From Malania oleifera (Eukaryota; Streptophyta; Magnoliopsida; Santalales; Ximeniaceae): a stretch of 64,000 nt of DNA. The notes below the pieces were generated by a model that was not told the origin of the DNA, did not search any database, and was given only the letters and a program-made list of their open reading frames with translations. This document shows, one piece after another, positions 48,895 to 58,408 of this stretch (positions within the stretch are counted from its first letter, which is position 1; each line of letters starts with the position of its first letter). The DNA is taken from contig NC_080422.1 in NCBI RefSeq assembly GCF_029873635.1, forward strand, positions 1,220,001-1,284,000, in the 5' to 3' direction. The position numbers and the translations under genes were made by a program.

Positions 48895-50707
48895 TAATAG
48901 TACTAATTATTTTAAATAACAATATTGATCATAAAATCCTGATTTTTTATATTTGCTGCTTTTGAGAATGGGGGTAAATAACTAACTTTTGGGAGGGCAA
49001 CTCCTTGAGTTTTCAGAAACCTCTCTTCACTTTCAAATTTTCAAGGGAGGCACTTGGCCCTACTAGAATATATGTGGATTCGTCACCCTACGAGCAAGTG
49101 CTAATTAAAGCTAAAAGTTTAAGTCAATATATCTTTGACCCAATCATACGGTAAACATCCATCATCTACTTAATTTTCTTCAATATGTGATAAATTCACA
49201 AGTAAACTTTTTAATAATACAAAAGTATTTTTAAACTAATACAAACTAATTACATTTTTCATTCTTTTAATGTTTTTTTTCCCGATTTGGTTAAGTTCTA
49301 ATTTGTATTTATCACATTCAATTTTGAATGGTAATTAATTGAATTAAAGGTCAGTCAAGTTGATTTCTAATTCAGACTAATTTTTCAAAACTTTATTTTT
49401 AGATGATATTAAAATATTATTTTAAAAAATATAAATAAAAACTATTTTTCTATCGAAGTTGACCCCGTAGAGATGAAGTTAAAACAATTTACTAAGGATA
49501 AAATTATGATTTTATATGGTAATTTTTATCGTTGTCATATCATTTTTTGTTTCTATTGTGTGAATTATAAACTATAATATAAAAAAGAATTGTGAAAACA
49601 TTAGGATTCTTTGTTGTGATCAACAAACAAATCGCGTAATGATAAGTAAATTCTAAAAGTAAAAAGTTCTTTATTGGACTTTGTCCTCAAGATATAAAAT
49701 AAACTCGTAAACAAATTATCTTTTCTAATATTTTATTTTAAATGTATTGACTTAGAGCTTTTGATTAGAATTATAGTTATAAAATTTTTTTAAAAAAAAT
49801 TGAATATAACTTTATACTATACATTATAATGATTCGTTACAACTAAATATTGAAATGATTATTATTTTTCAAAATTGAAATTATGTTCACATAAACAAAT
49901 CTTAGTTTACAATCTTTTCGTGAAAGCGTCTCATCTCATTTCAAGCCCGTGACGTAGTAAATGCGACAAAATTATTATAGCATAAAAAGAGAATATGCCA
50001 TTAATCTTATACGGCTTAAACTAAAATATACTAATTTTACATTATTTTTTTCCCATTTTGCTCCTTTAAAATCTCAAATTATATAATTTATAAACATAAT
50101 CATAGAGATCAAGTAACATTATTTATTTATTTGATATTCTTTTAATATCTCTAGCTCTTTATTTTCTTTGTAAATGTAGATTAATTAATGAGATACATCC
50201 AAATTAAATCCCTAATAATATATACATGGATTCTACGTAGGAGCATCAAGCAATATGGAATGCTGTTGAAAAACAGACTCATGACTGATTAATTAATTTT
50301 AATTAAATAATTAACTAATAATGCTGACGTAAACATTTAAAAAAGAAAAAGGAAAAACGACAATTCCCAAATTAAGGGTGAGGGGTGCATGCAGCTTGCA
50401 TTGGTCTTTAAGATATATATATATATATATATAAATATATAAATATTTTTGGGCTTTTTCCAATCACTTGTTTGGTGGATTTTGCCGATTTCTTTGTAGA
50501 CAAGGCAAAAAGTCGGCGAGCGTGGGCTAGCCAGCATCCAGCTGTAAATTTATTTGTTCCAAATCATAATCAAAAAAGTTGACTTGCAAGTAGGGTGTGT
50601 TTTTTTTTTAATCTTTAAAAAAAATTTTAAAAGAAGCAAAAATATTGAATGTTGATGTTCTTAGGTCACGCCCATTGGCTTGTTTTACCCCATTTTCTTT
50701 TTTATTA
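48895..50707. other. AT-rich non-coding DNA
   Basis: No gene seen. It contains an AT run (50413-50432) and many poly-T tracts. Short frames have no recognisable domain. Confidence 0.5.
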
Positions 50708-51106
50708 GATAGGAATTCCAGCCACCAACGAACCCTTCGAACCTCTTGGTGCGACACCAAACCTATAGATCAACGTCCTCCATTCCTAGGTCTTGCTGAT
50801 TAGGGTAAAGTCCGGATGCGGACACAGCTTCCGTATATCAATTGGACGTTCGGTCAACTCGACTCCCGGGACATATCTCCATTACCATTCACGGTTCCCG
50901 CTGACTTGTAGAGAATTCTTACAATCTACAGTCCCCACTGGCTCATAGAGCGAACTCTCACTATTCACGGTCCCCACTGATTCATAAAGTAAACTCTCAC
51001 CATCCACAGGTACTGCTGATTCCATGAGTGTATTTACCTGAAATTGAACGCCCGATGCTCCTTCTTGCATGTTGATACCTTTCCATTGCGCCATGCCCAT
51101 GGGGAC
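50708..51106 (-). mobile_element. SINE-like element with internal minisatellite
   Basis: On the minus strand the right end begins gtgtccccatgggcatggcg. It has an A-box-like 'ggcatggcgcaatgg' and a B-box-like 'gggcgttcaatttc' about 50 bases later, which resembles a tRNA-derived head. A ccccattttt...attag sequence lies on both sides (about 50690-50708 and 51108-51122), consistent with a target-site duplication of about 15 bp. The body holds a 39-bp minisatellite. A 72-codon minus-strand frame overlaps the head and the repeats, and I regard it as incidental. Confidence 0.45.
50888..51030 (-). repeat. 39-bp minisatellite, about four units
   Basis: Units recur at 37, 39 and 39 bp (anchor ctg at 50901, 50938, 50977 and 51016), each with a ccccactg / catagagcgaactctcac-like core. 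The period is a multiple of three, so a frame through it gives repeated peptides. Confidence 0.75.
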
Positions 51107-51122
51107 ACCCCATTTTTATTAG

Positions 51123-52389
51123 GGCAAAAGATACTCACATAAGTGACAAAAAGACATAAATATTCCCTAAAATTTTAAAAATATTATAAAATTTTCTTGA
51201 AATTTTAAAAATATTATAAACCACTCCGAAAATTTGTTAAAAGAGACAAAAACCCTTTTTCAAAAAACTTATATTTTTTTGTAAAATATATAAGAAAGTG
51301 TGTATGTCTTTGATAAATCTCGGTAAATGTTGTTGAAATTTTTGAAATTTTAGGAAAAACCATTACTTTTTTTATCAAATATCAGAAAAAGTTAATATCT
51401 TTTATCTTTTTTATTTTTATTTTTTAAAAAAACCCTGCAAGGTTATTTCCTTACTTGTAATTAATTGTAAAAAGTTTATGGTACACTAATTAAGAAGTAA
51501 CTTGCCTCGTATATAATATTCTCTCATTCACCTCCTTGAATCATATGGTAGCAACTGTTGAAGTTTGACTTAGGTTAAAAAAGACTTCATGAGAGAGAAG
51601 TTGGGCATTAGCTGTAAAGCATGAATGTTGAAAATCAAGGTTTAATTTAGGCTTTGAAAGTGAGTGGGGAACCTTTTTTAACATTTGGGTTAGGAATGGG
51701 TTAGGCTGATTTCTTATTACCAAGCTTGAAACTAGCTCAACATGTTAAACTTAAGCCTCAACTGACCTTATTGATAACTCACAATATTATTGTTGATGCA
51801 AGAGATATAATATTTGAGTATTATATGCATGGAAGATTTAAAATTCATCGATCAGTATATTTTATATTAACATTTAGATCCATTAAAATATTGCATAACT
51901 CACATGTTTGGAATTCAAATTAATCTAAATTCTTCACTCCTATAGGCCTAAATGTTTGACATCCTATAATTTATGGATCCCAAAATTTATTTTCAAAGAC
52001 AATTCTTTTTAAAAGTTTTTTTCAAAAAGTTTTCTTTAATGTGGGGATATATGCTGTCACTAGAAATTCTGAATTTGTCTTTTTTTTTTTTTCTTTATTT
52101 CTCCGCTTCTCAACAAATATGAAGTAAAATTATTAAATGATTCAAAAAATCATAAAAAAATTAGAAAAATACTTTTAAAATTATGAAAAAAATTAAGAAA
52201 TGTTCTGAAATTTTTTTAGATTTAAATTTTTTTTCAATTTAAAAAAATGCAGAATTTCTTTTGCAAAATTTCTAAAGAGTCTATCAGCCCTTTAAAAATG
52301 TTTTAAAAAAATAAATTGTATTTTTTAAACGAGTAACTCGTTTATAACTCATTTATTAAACAGACAAATTAGGGTTTACATAATAGTAA
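51123..52389. other. AT-rich non-coding DNA
   Basis: No gene seen. Short frames near 51.5-51.9 kb have no recognisable domain. Confidence 0.5.
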
Positions 52390-53480
52390 AAAGGAATGAA
52401 GTTGATATTCTGTTAACCCATCAATTCTCCATTCATGAATTTCGTTTACTTGAAAATTCCTTTGAAGAAGAAGATTGTTTGATTCTTCTAATAAAAGATT
52501 TGGAGATGTAGGTTTTTTATAATAAGTTCTTTAACTTTGACTTTTCCAATCTTTGATTTTATTTATATCAAAGCTTTCTTTCGTAAAGTTTGACTCAAGT
52601 GTATTAATTTCTTCTTCTTTGGTTATTGTATTAATCCTAAGGTTTGAAGTTTGACTAACTAATTCATTGATTCTTTTGATAAGTAATTCGTTTTGTTTGT
52701 CAAAGTTAAAATTCTTAAGATTATGATCTACTATTTCAAATTTAATTGGTTCTTCTAGTCTTTCTTTCGAATTACTTGATTCACCTTTTTCATACGAACT
52801 GTTAATTTTTATTTCAAGAAGATTCTCAAGTTGTTCTTCTATCCTTGTTGATTGAGGGACCATTGACCTTAACATTTGATTTGTATAATTATTTTGATTA
52901 ATTAATTGATCAACTTTTGATTTACCTTTGGCTTCCTTAAATGGAGAGGCTAAAATTTCTATTCCTTTGTAATTAAACCTAATTGAATTTTCTGGAGGAT
53001 GAATTGCTTTGATAAAATAATTATCATTGGTTTTCCAAATTTTTACAGGATTTTGTATTACATTAATTTTTTGTCTATCTTTAACAAATTTGAAGAAAGG
53101 AATGTTTTCTTTTATCTGTTCCATCTTTTTAAACCATTATGTTTTAATGTGTTCTCTTTCTGCATGCTTGTATTTTTTAAAAAATAACCTTTTGTTTTTC
53201 TCATTAAGTTCATGATAATAATCTCTTTTAATCATTTCCATATTTGGTTTAAATTTTTTATTGATAACCATAACATTTTTTCTTTGACTTTCTTCATAAA
53301 GATTTTTCTTTTGTTCTTCTGTTAAAATTTGTGATTCTGTTGGAGAATTTGATTCAGGGACTTCTTGATAATAGCCTTGAGGTATTTCAGGGCCAAAATC
53401 AACTCCTTGTAACTTAAGATTTGTTTGATTTGGTTCAATATAAGTGTAGAGACTTGAAATACTTTTTCTTTCCAAATCAA
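52390..53480 (-). mobile_element. pararetrovirus-like (Caulimoviridae-type) polyprotein fossil
   Basis: Two neighbouring minus-strand stretches encode lysine/asparagine-rich protein with phrases such as NIPFFKFVKDRQKINV, HPPENSIRF and NNYTNQMLRSMVPQSTRIEE. I associate these with the region before the coat protein in endogenous plant pararetrovirus polyproteins. Residues related to an 'EWRIDGLTEYQ' phrase continue to the left edge. No reverse transcriptase, LTR or primer site is nearby, so only a fragment of about 1.1 kb remains, with one or two breaks. The family assignment is from memory of sequence style and is uncertain; an unusual retrotransposon gag is the alternative. Confidence 0.45.
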
Positions 53481-54340
53481 TTGTTTTAAATATAAATTTA
53501 TATCATAACTTTATATTAATCTAAATCTAAGGTCTTTCTAAATATAGGATTAACTTAATTGAATTATTATTTTTTATAATCCCAAAGTCTTACTTAGACA
53601 GATTCTTCGGGTCCATTCAAGTGACATCAAATCATAGGAATGAAATGATTATTGCTCACGGCTCACCCATATACACACTATTAATAATACACCAAGCAAA
53701 TGACAAATGTGAAATCAAATATAAGGATCTTGAGATCTTTAAAGTCCAACTTCACTTGAACAAATCCAATTAAATTAAAAGAATTGAATTATTATTTTCT
53801 ATATCTATGATTCTCCATAAATGATTATTAATTAATTTTATTTCTCCTCAAATGTTTCAATAAAATTTATAAAATCAATTTTCTTTTTATTCTACCAGTC
53901 ACAAAGCAAAGAGCAAATATCATCTTCCAGTCAAAGCGCATATTCCTTTCTTCACCTCTATTTTTATTTTTAATTTATTGAAAAAAAAAAAACCAGAGAA
54001 GGGAGGATGTTACGCTAAACACCACCACACCACTTATATGGATGGTTCCAGCCACCGCCCACCGACAGCACAAAAGTGTGGGGACCACCTCCCCCATGAA
54101 AAATCCAACCGCTCACAATATTTCAACCCCCTCTAAATCAAAAAAACAAATTTCAAATGAGGTTGGCCTCAGCGCTGCAACACCAGCCGTTGCTTCCGTG
54201 GACGCGTGGCATCTCCCCATTGGCTGACAGGCGAACTCAGGTTCCGTACCCAGTTGGAGCCGGATCTCAAAACGAAATTAAATCCCCTTAATTAATTATC
54301 CCAAGACCCGACACCGACCGGAACCCGACCCGCACTCGGA
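53481..54340. other. AT-rich DNA, then a GC-rich gene-proximal region
   Basis: AT-rich until about 54.0 kb, then base composition rises toward the gene at 54.5 kb. Near 54.2 kb is an acgcgtggc element and a reversed CCAAT-type box (attggc, about 54219). No coding frame is supported. Confidence 0.4.
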
Positions 54341-54348
54341 GGTCGTCA

Positions 54349-54354
54349 TATAAA
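54349..54354 (+). promoter_or_regulatory. TATA box of the two-exon gene
   Basis: tataaa in catataaagcc, about 155 bp upstream of the start codon, which places transcription start near 54380. The leader to the ATG is GC-rich with no earlier ATG that I noticed. Confidence 0.5.
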
Positions 54355-54504
54355 GCCGGAGACAGGAAACTGGCGGAACACATAGGCCGTTGAAGAAGAA
54401 CCGCAGGGGGAAAAGGAATTGGTCGGGATCCGGCGGAGTTCGTCGGGTTCTGTCCATAATCGTCGGAGCTCAGAAGCTGAAGAGAGAGTTGTGAACGATT
54501 AACG

Positions 54505-55113
54505 ATGAAGGGATCCTGCGCAATCGTCGCGTCCGTCCTCGCCGCATCTACTGTGGCTCTTTCATCCTCCTCCGGGGATCGCGGCGACGCTTTCAATCCT
54601 TTTTTCAACGAGGTATGTATGTGTGAATGATATGCTTTCATTTCCATTATTTGATTCGTAATTTTTTTGACCAAGTGTGGCATGTTCATGTCCCTGAGCG
54701 CTAAAATTAACTGTGCTCGCGATCTGTTTGATGCATTGTCCGATTCGTTTGCTCGTCTCGTGGTTAATTTATTTAAATTATTTCATTCCTCGCGGACTCT
54801 GATTCTAGTGGATTTCACTGTTTATAACTGTTGAAGATTCTTTTTTCCCTTAAAATATTCATGTTTTTCTTGGATCCGGCGCTTTTCAAATTTTAACATT
54901 ATTTCGGCATTACATTACCAATTTTCCGCTGATGCGCTTGTTTGTGTTTGGATTTTGTTTCTTTAACAGGGATTTCCTTCTTCGTCATTGTCATCGTGTT
55001 CTTCGGAGAACAATGGCGCATCTGGTTCGCTGAAGTCACCAGAGAAGGAGAAATTCGCACCGAGATTCGACGGCTTGAGGTTCATTGAGACCTTGGTGAC
55101 TGCTCACCGATAA
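54505..55113 (+). CDS. small two-exon plant protein with FAPRFDGL C-terminus (83 aa)
   Basis: Exon 1 is 54505-54612 and exon 2 is 54970-55113. They are joined at a phase-0 GT-AG intron (gtatgt... ctttaacag, 357 bp), giving 83 residues. The start is the ATG in aacgatgaagg. The N-terminus, MKGSCAIVASVLAASTVALS, is a short apolar Ala/Val-rich stretch that might act as a targeting or anchor sequence. A Ser-rich middle follows (SSSLSSCSS), then a basic linker (KSPEKEK) and the C-terminus FAPRFDGLRFIETLVTAHR. The last part matches the C-termini of the two minus-strand paralogues at 25.5 and 47.0 kb at F-A-P-x-x-D-G-L and E-T-L-V. I recognise this kind of protein as uncharacterised in plants; function unknown. 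A TATA box and a GC-rich leader support a real gene. The frame on the other strand over exon 1 is a shadow. Confidence 0.8.
54613..54969 (+). other. intron of the two-exon gene
   Basis: Donor gag|gtatgtatg and acceptor tttctttaacag|gga with a T-rich tract before it. It is AT-rich (T-rich) compared with the exons, as plant introns usually are. Splicing gives an open frame and a conserved C-terminus, which supports the model. Confidence 0.8.
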
Positions 55114-55588
55114 CGGAAAACCTCCCTCCTAGTACTCCCCGTCTCTGTTTTGAAAGCTCGCTCTGCAGGACAAGCGCCATCAAACCATTCCTAGTTGGTT
55201 GTGAAAGCTTCTATTTTCATTTTTTCGGCGTAGATGAACACAGAACTCTCTGATTTTTTTTTTGTTGGTTGAGTAATTTTCTGTTATTAATTTTTATTTT
55301 TACACTTCTTCTGCTGGAAAATTTTGTTTTCTTTTCCTCTTTGGTTGTAGGAAAATTTCATTTGAGGCTGTTTGTTGGGTCATTTTGCTTTTTTTATTAT
55401 TATTTATTATTAAGACCCTTCTATCATTGACAGTTGCAGAGGGCGTTCATCACATCCACACCCTCTTAATCTATTCTCAATCTTTGTTCATTTCTAATTT
55501 TTTTTTATGAATGTGTTTTAACCCTTTTACGAATTTTTTTCTTATGGAAACAAAAATTTTATTATTAATAAATTAGCAATGCTTGAGG
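55114..55588. other. 3' region of the two-exon gene, T-rich
   Basis: T-rich sequence following the stop codon, likely 3' UTR at first. I could not place the polyadenylation site. No other gene seen. Confidence 0.4.
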
Positions 55589-55918
55589 TGTCCAACTATT
55601 AGAGAAATATCTACGCTTTTTATTTTTTAATTATTGTGTAATTATTATAGAAGAGATATTTAGGAGTAATTTGAGATCTTATTCCTTTACTCGGGCATAT
55701 AATAAATATATCTTTGTAATGTTGAATGATGAATATAGAAAAATGTCTTTTTCAAATTTTAATATGGTATCAGAGCCCTAGTATTCTTCAACTATTTATT
55801 TTTTTCTCACCTTCTTTGCCACCATCCCCGCCGTTCGCTCAAGCCTTCCATCTCTCTATTTTTGGCAACAGAAGCGGATAGCGTGCTTTTCTCGCAATTC
55901 ATCTCTCTCTGTCGCTAA
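55589..55918 (+). mobile_element. Ty1/copia remnant: short LTR and primer site
   Basis: A short LTR (about 175 bp, starting tgtccaactattagag) with 'gatcttattcctttactcgg' and a run to 'caaattttaata' is followed by a primer site tggtatcagagccc (55765-55778) and a leader. Element J cuts it off at 55918. Short LTR and primer site fit Ale-like copia elements. The 3' part is absent from the window. Confidence 0.5.
55914..55918 (+). repeat. putative left target-site duplication of element J (gctaa)
   Basis: The five bases before the LTR start. The right copy would lie beyond the window, so it is unconfirmed. Confidence 0.4.
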
Positions 55919-56040
55919 TGTAGTAACCGGGAAATAAATAAAATAATAAAATAAATTAAATTAATTAAAATAAACAAGTAAAATAAATAGTATGATAAGG
56001 ACAAAAAAAAAATGTATATATATATATATAAGTAACTATG

Positions 56041-56075
<35 letters not shown>

Positions 56076-56193
56076 CCACAAGCTTCTTCAAGAAGCTTTG
56101 AAAAGTAAAAAAAAAAAAATATCCAATTTGAATTGGATTCTTTTTGTGTTGCGGCCAATGCACTCACTCACACACACACACACACACACTCTC

Positions 56194-56242
<49 letters not shown>

Positions 56243-58105
56243 TCGGGCTAATTTTACGCTGGATCGACAAACCGAAGCCACCATGACGCTCCTAGCGAAG
56301 TTCTCTACAAGTCTGCCTGAGCGGATCGTCAGGGAAACGAAGTTGGATTTCATCCTAAATCCAAGGTAAGACTTTATATTTAATATTTGGATTTTTGATA
56401 GTTGAAGAAAGTGATATACGCGTAAAAATACTGAACTTTAATACTGGAAATTTTTAGTTCCAGGGTGTTGATTGGGAATCATCCCTAAGTTGAGGTAAGA
56501 CTTTTAAAATCGAATTTGACTTAGTGGTAGTTATAGAAAATGTTGTACGTACGAAAATACTAAACTTTAATTCTACGAGTTTTCATTTTCAGGGTATTGA
56601 GTTAAGAACCTTGTGGGTACGGGGAAGATTTTCTTAGGAGTTTTTCAGGAATCAGGTAAGGGGATAAATTAAGTTAGTTTTGTTTTGAGAAAATGCATGT
56701 ATATATATGTAGCATCTGGTTTTAGGAAAAATAAATATATTTATATATATGATTATTATTTAAAAAATACTGTTTAAATGATGATATGTTGAATACGTGG
56801 AAAATTTGTTTAGTGTGACATGAGTATAAAAATGTTGTGAAATATTGTTTTCTGGGAATGGGGACGATATGAATTTCAATGATGGAAAATCGGCGTACGG
56901 GCTGAGATATTTATATATATATATATATATATGTGTGTGTGATTTGCCGGCGTATGGGTCGTGCTATGTGGTTATGTTTGCCGGCGTACGGGCCGTGCTA
57001 TGTGGATGAGATTTGCTAGCGTACGAGGTGTGCTATGTGATTTGCTGGCGTACGGGGCGAGTTATAATAAAATGTGTAATTTCGGCTTACGGGCCGATGA
57101 TTTTCATGAAATATGTATATGTGAAAAATGATATGATTGATTTGATAATTATTGATATGAGATATCCATATATCACGATTTCAGTATATGTATATAATAT
57201 CAGAACCTGGTTGGCTTGGTTTAGGCTAGCACTTACACGGTACCGTTGCTATGTGTTCATGGTCTTCGTGATCATGATATTTGTGTTAACGCCGCTGTAC
57301 GGAGTGGTGTGAGATTAGATGGTCGACGTGGTTATTTTCATGAAGTGTGCTGTTATCGCCCCTAGTGTACGGACCAGTCTGGGTAGACCCATCGGACCTA
57401 CAGACTATTGTTTGACTTAGCAGTGGTCGGTCAAACATTGTCAAGTCCCGCCTTTGAGCCACACAACCCAGTCATGTGGGGGTAATACATGACAACAGTC
57501 AGCTAACCTACCAGGATTGTTTTATGTTATTATTAGTGTATGAGATGAGATATGTTTATGAAAATACAGTATATTCTACTATGTGTTGATATATATGTAT
57601 ATTTTCCTAGATTTGATAAACAGTATTGAATATGTTATGTATGGTATATGTAGAACACATAATACTCATGTTGCCATACACTGGTATTAGTTTATTTCCC
57701 TTACTAAGAGGTGTCTCACCCCTAAATCTTATTAACTTTTCAGGAGCCCAGGATAGAAGAGCGGGAAAAGCCCCGCTGATATAGTACGGTCTATATGTCC
57801 TTTTTGAAGGGTAAGTTTTGTAGGGACAGTTAGATTTTGTGGGAAATGTCCCTAGGTTTTATTTTTGGGATGTATATATGAAAATACAGTGATTGTAGTA
57901 ACTCTGGTATATTGTGGTATATGGTATTGAGATGTACATGTTTGTATATTTTCTGCTGTTAGGGCTTCTACTTTATGCTTTGATATATCCCTAGTGCCCA
58001 CGGACCCAGGTGGATTGTGACCTACTGAGCTGGAATGTATGATGTGATGATAATTTATTTATTAAATATATATATATATATGTGAAAAAGGAGCAGGTCG
58101 TTACA
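55919..58105 (+). repeat. 5' LTR of element J
   Basis: It starts tgtagtaaccggg and ends gcaggtcgttaca. It contains CA/CT microsatellites (56169-56234), donor-like sites (ccaaggtaag near 56366, caggtaaggg at 56656), a ccggcgtacgggc array (56888-57098), and the conserved gtcccgcctttgagcc block (about 57445). An acceptor-like cttttcaggag follows (AG at 57742-57743). Confidence 0.9.
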
Positions 58106-58107
58106 GT

Positions 58108-58119
58108 TGGTATCAGAGC
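58108..58119 (+). other. primer-binding site of element J (initiator Met tRNA)
   Basis: tggtatcagagc, two bases after the LTR end, complementary to plant initiator methionine tRNA. Confidence 0.9.
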
Positions 58120-58408
58120 TTAGGTTGCTAGGTTCTGTAGACTTTATAGTGCAGCAGGAACAATACTAGAATTTAGGAAATGATTTGAGGTTTTGTTCTA
58201 CAGTCTAGAGGCAGGACTTCCGTGGTAGTTTCTGTGTTTTTCCTGGGGTGACGATTTCAGGAAAACCATAGTAAGCTATTGTCAGGTTGTGTTCCTAGAA
58301 TGTAGGATTGGGGATTAGCAATGAGTTAGAAATGTTGAGATGAGTGGTGAGGATAGGTGGGTAAATTATGAGGATAGGATTACTGAATTGCAACTTCTAT
58401 TTTCCAGG

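Noticed and set aside
48180-49230. Pair of similar 150-bp stretches (48.18-48.33 and 49.08-49.23 kb) as a named transposon
   Set aside because: Similarity is partial, without clear ends, inverted repeats or target duplications.
51541-51923. Short frames on both strands near 51.5-51.9 kb
   Set aside because: No domain, no start context or splice pattern, AT-rich surroundings.
54288-54689. 133-codon minus-strand frame over exon 1 of the two-exon gene
   Set aside because: It overlaps a supported exon with a correct splice site and a conserved C-terminus; no domain of its own.
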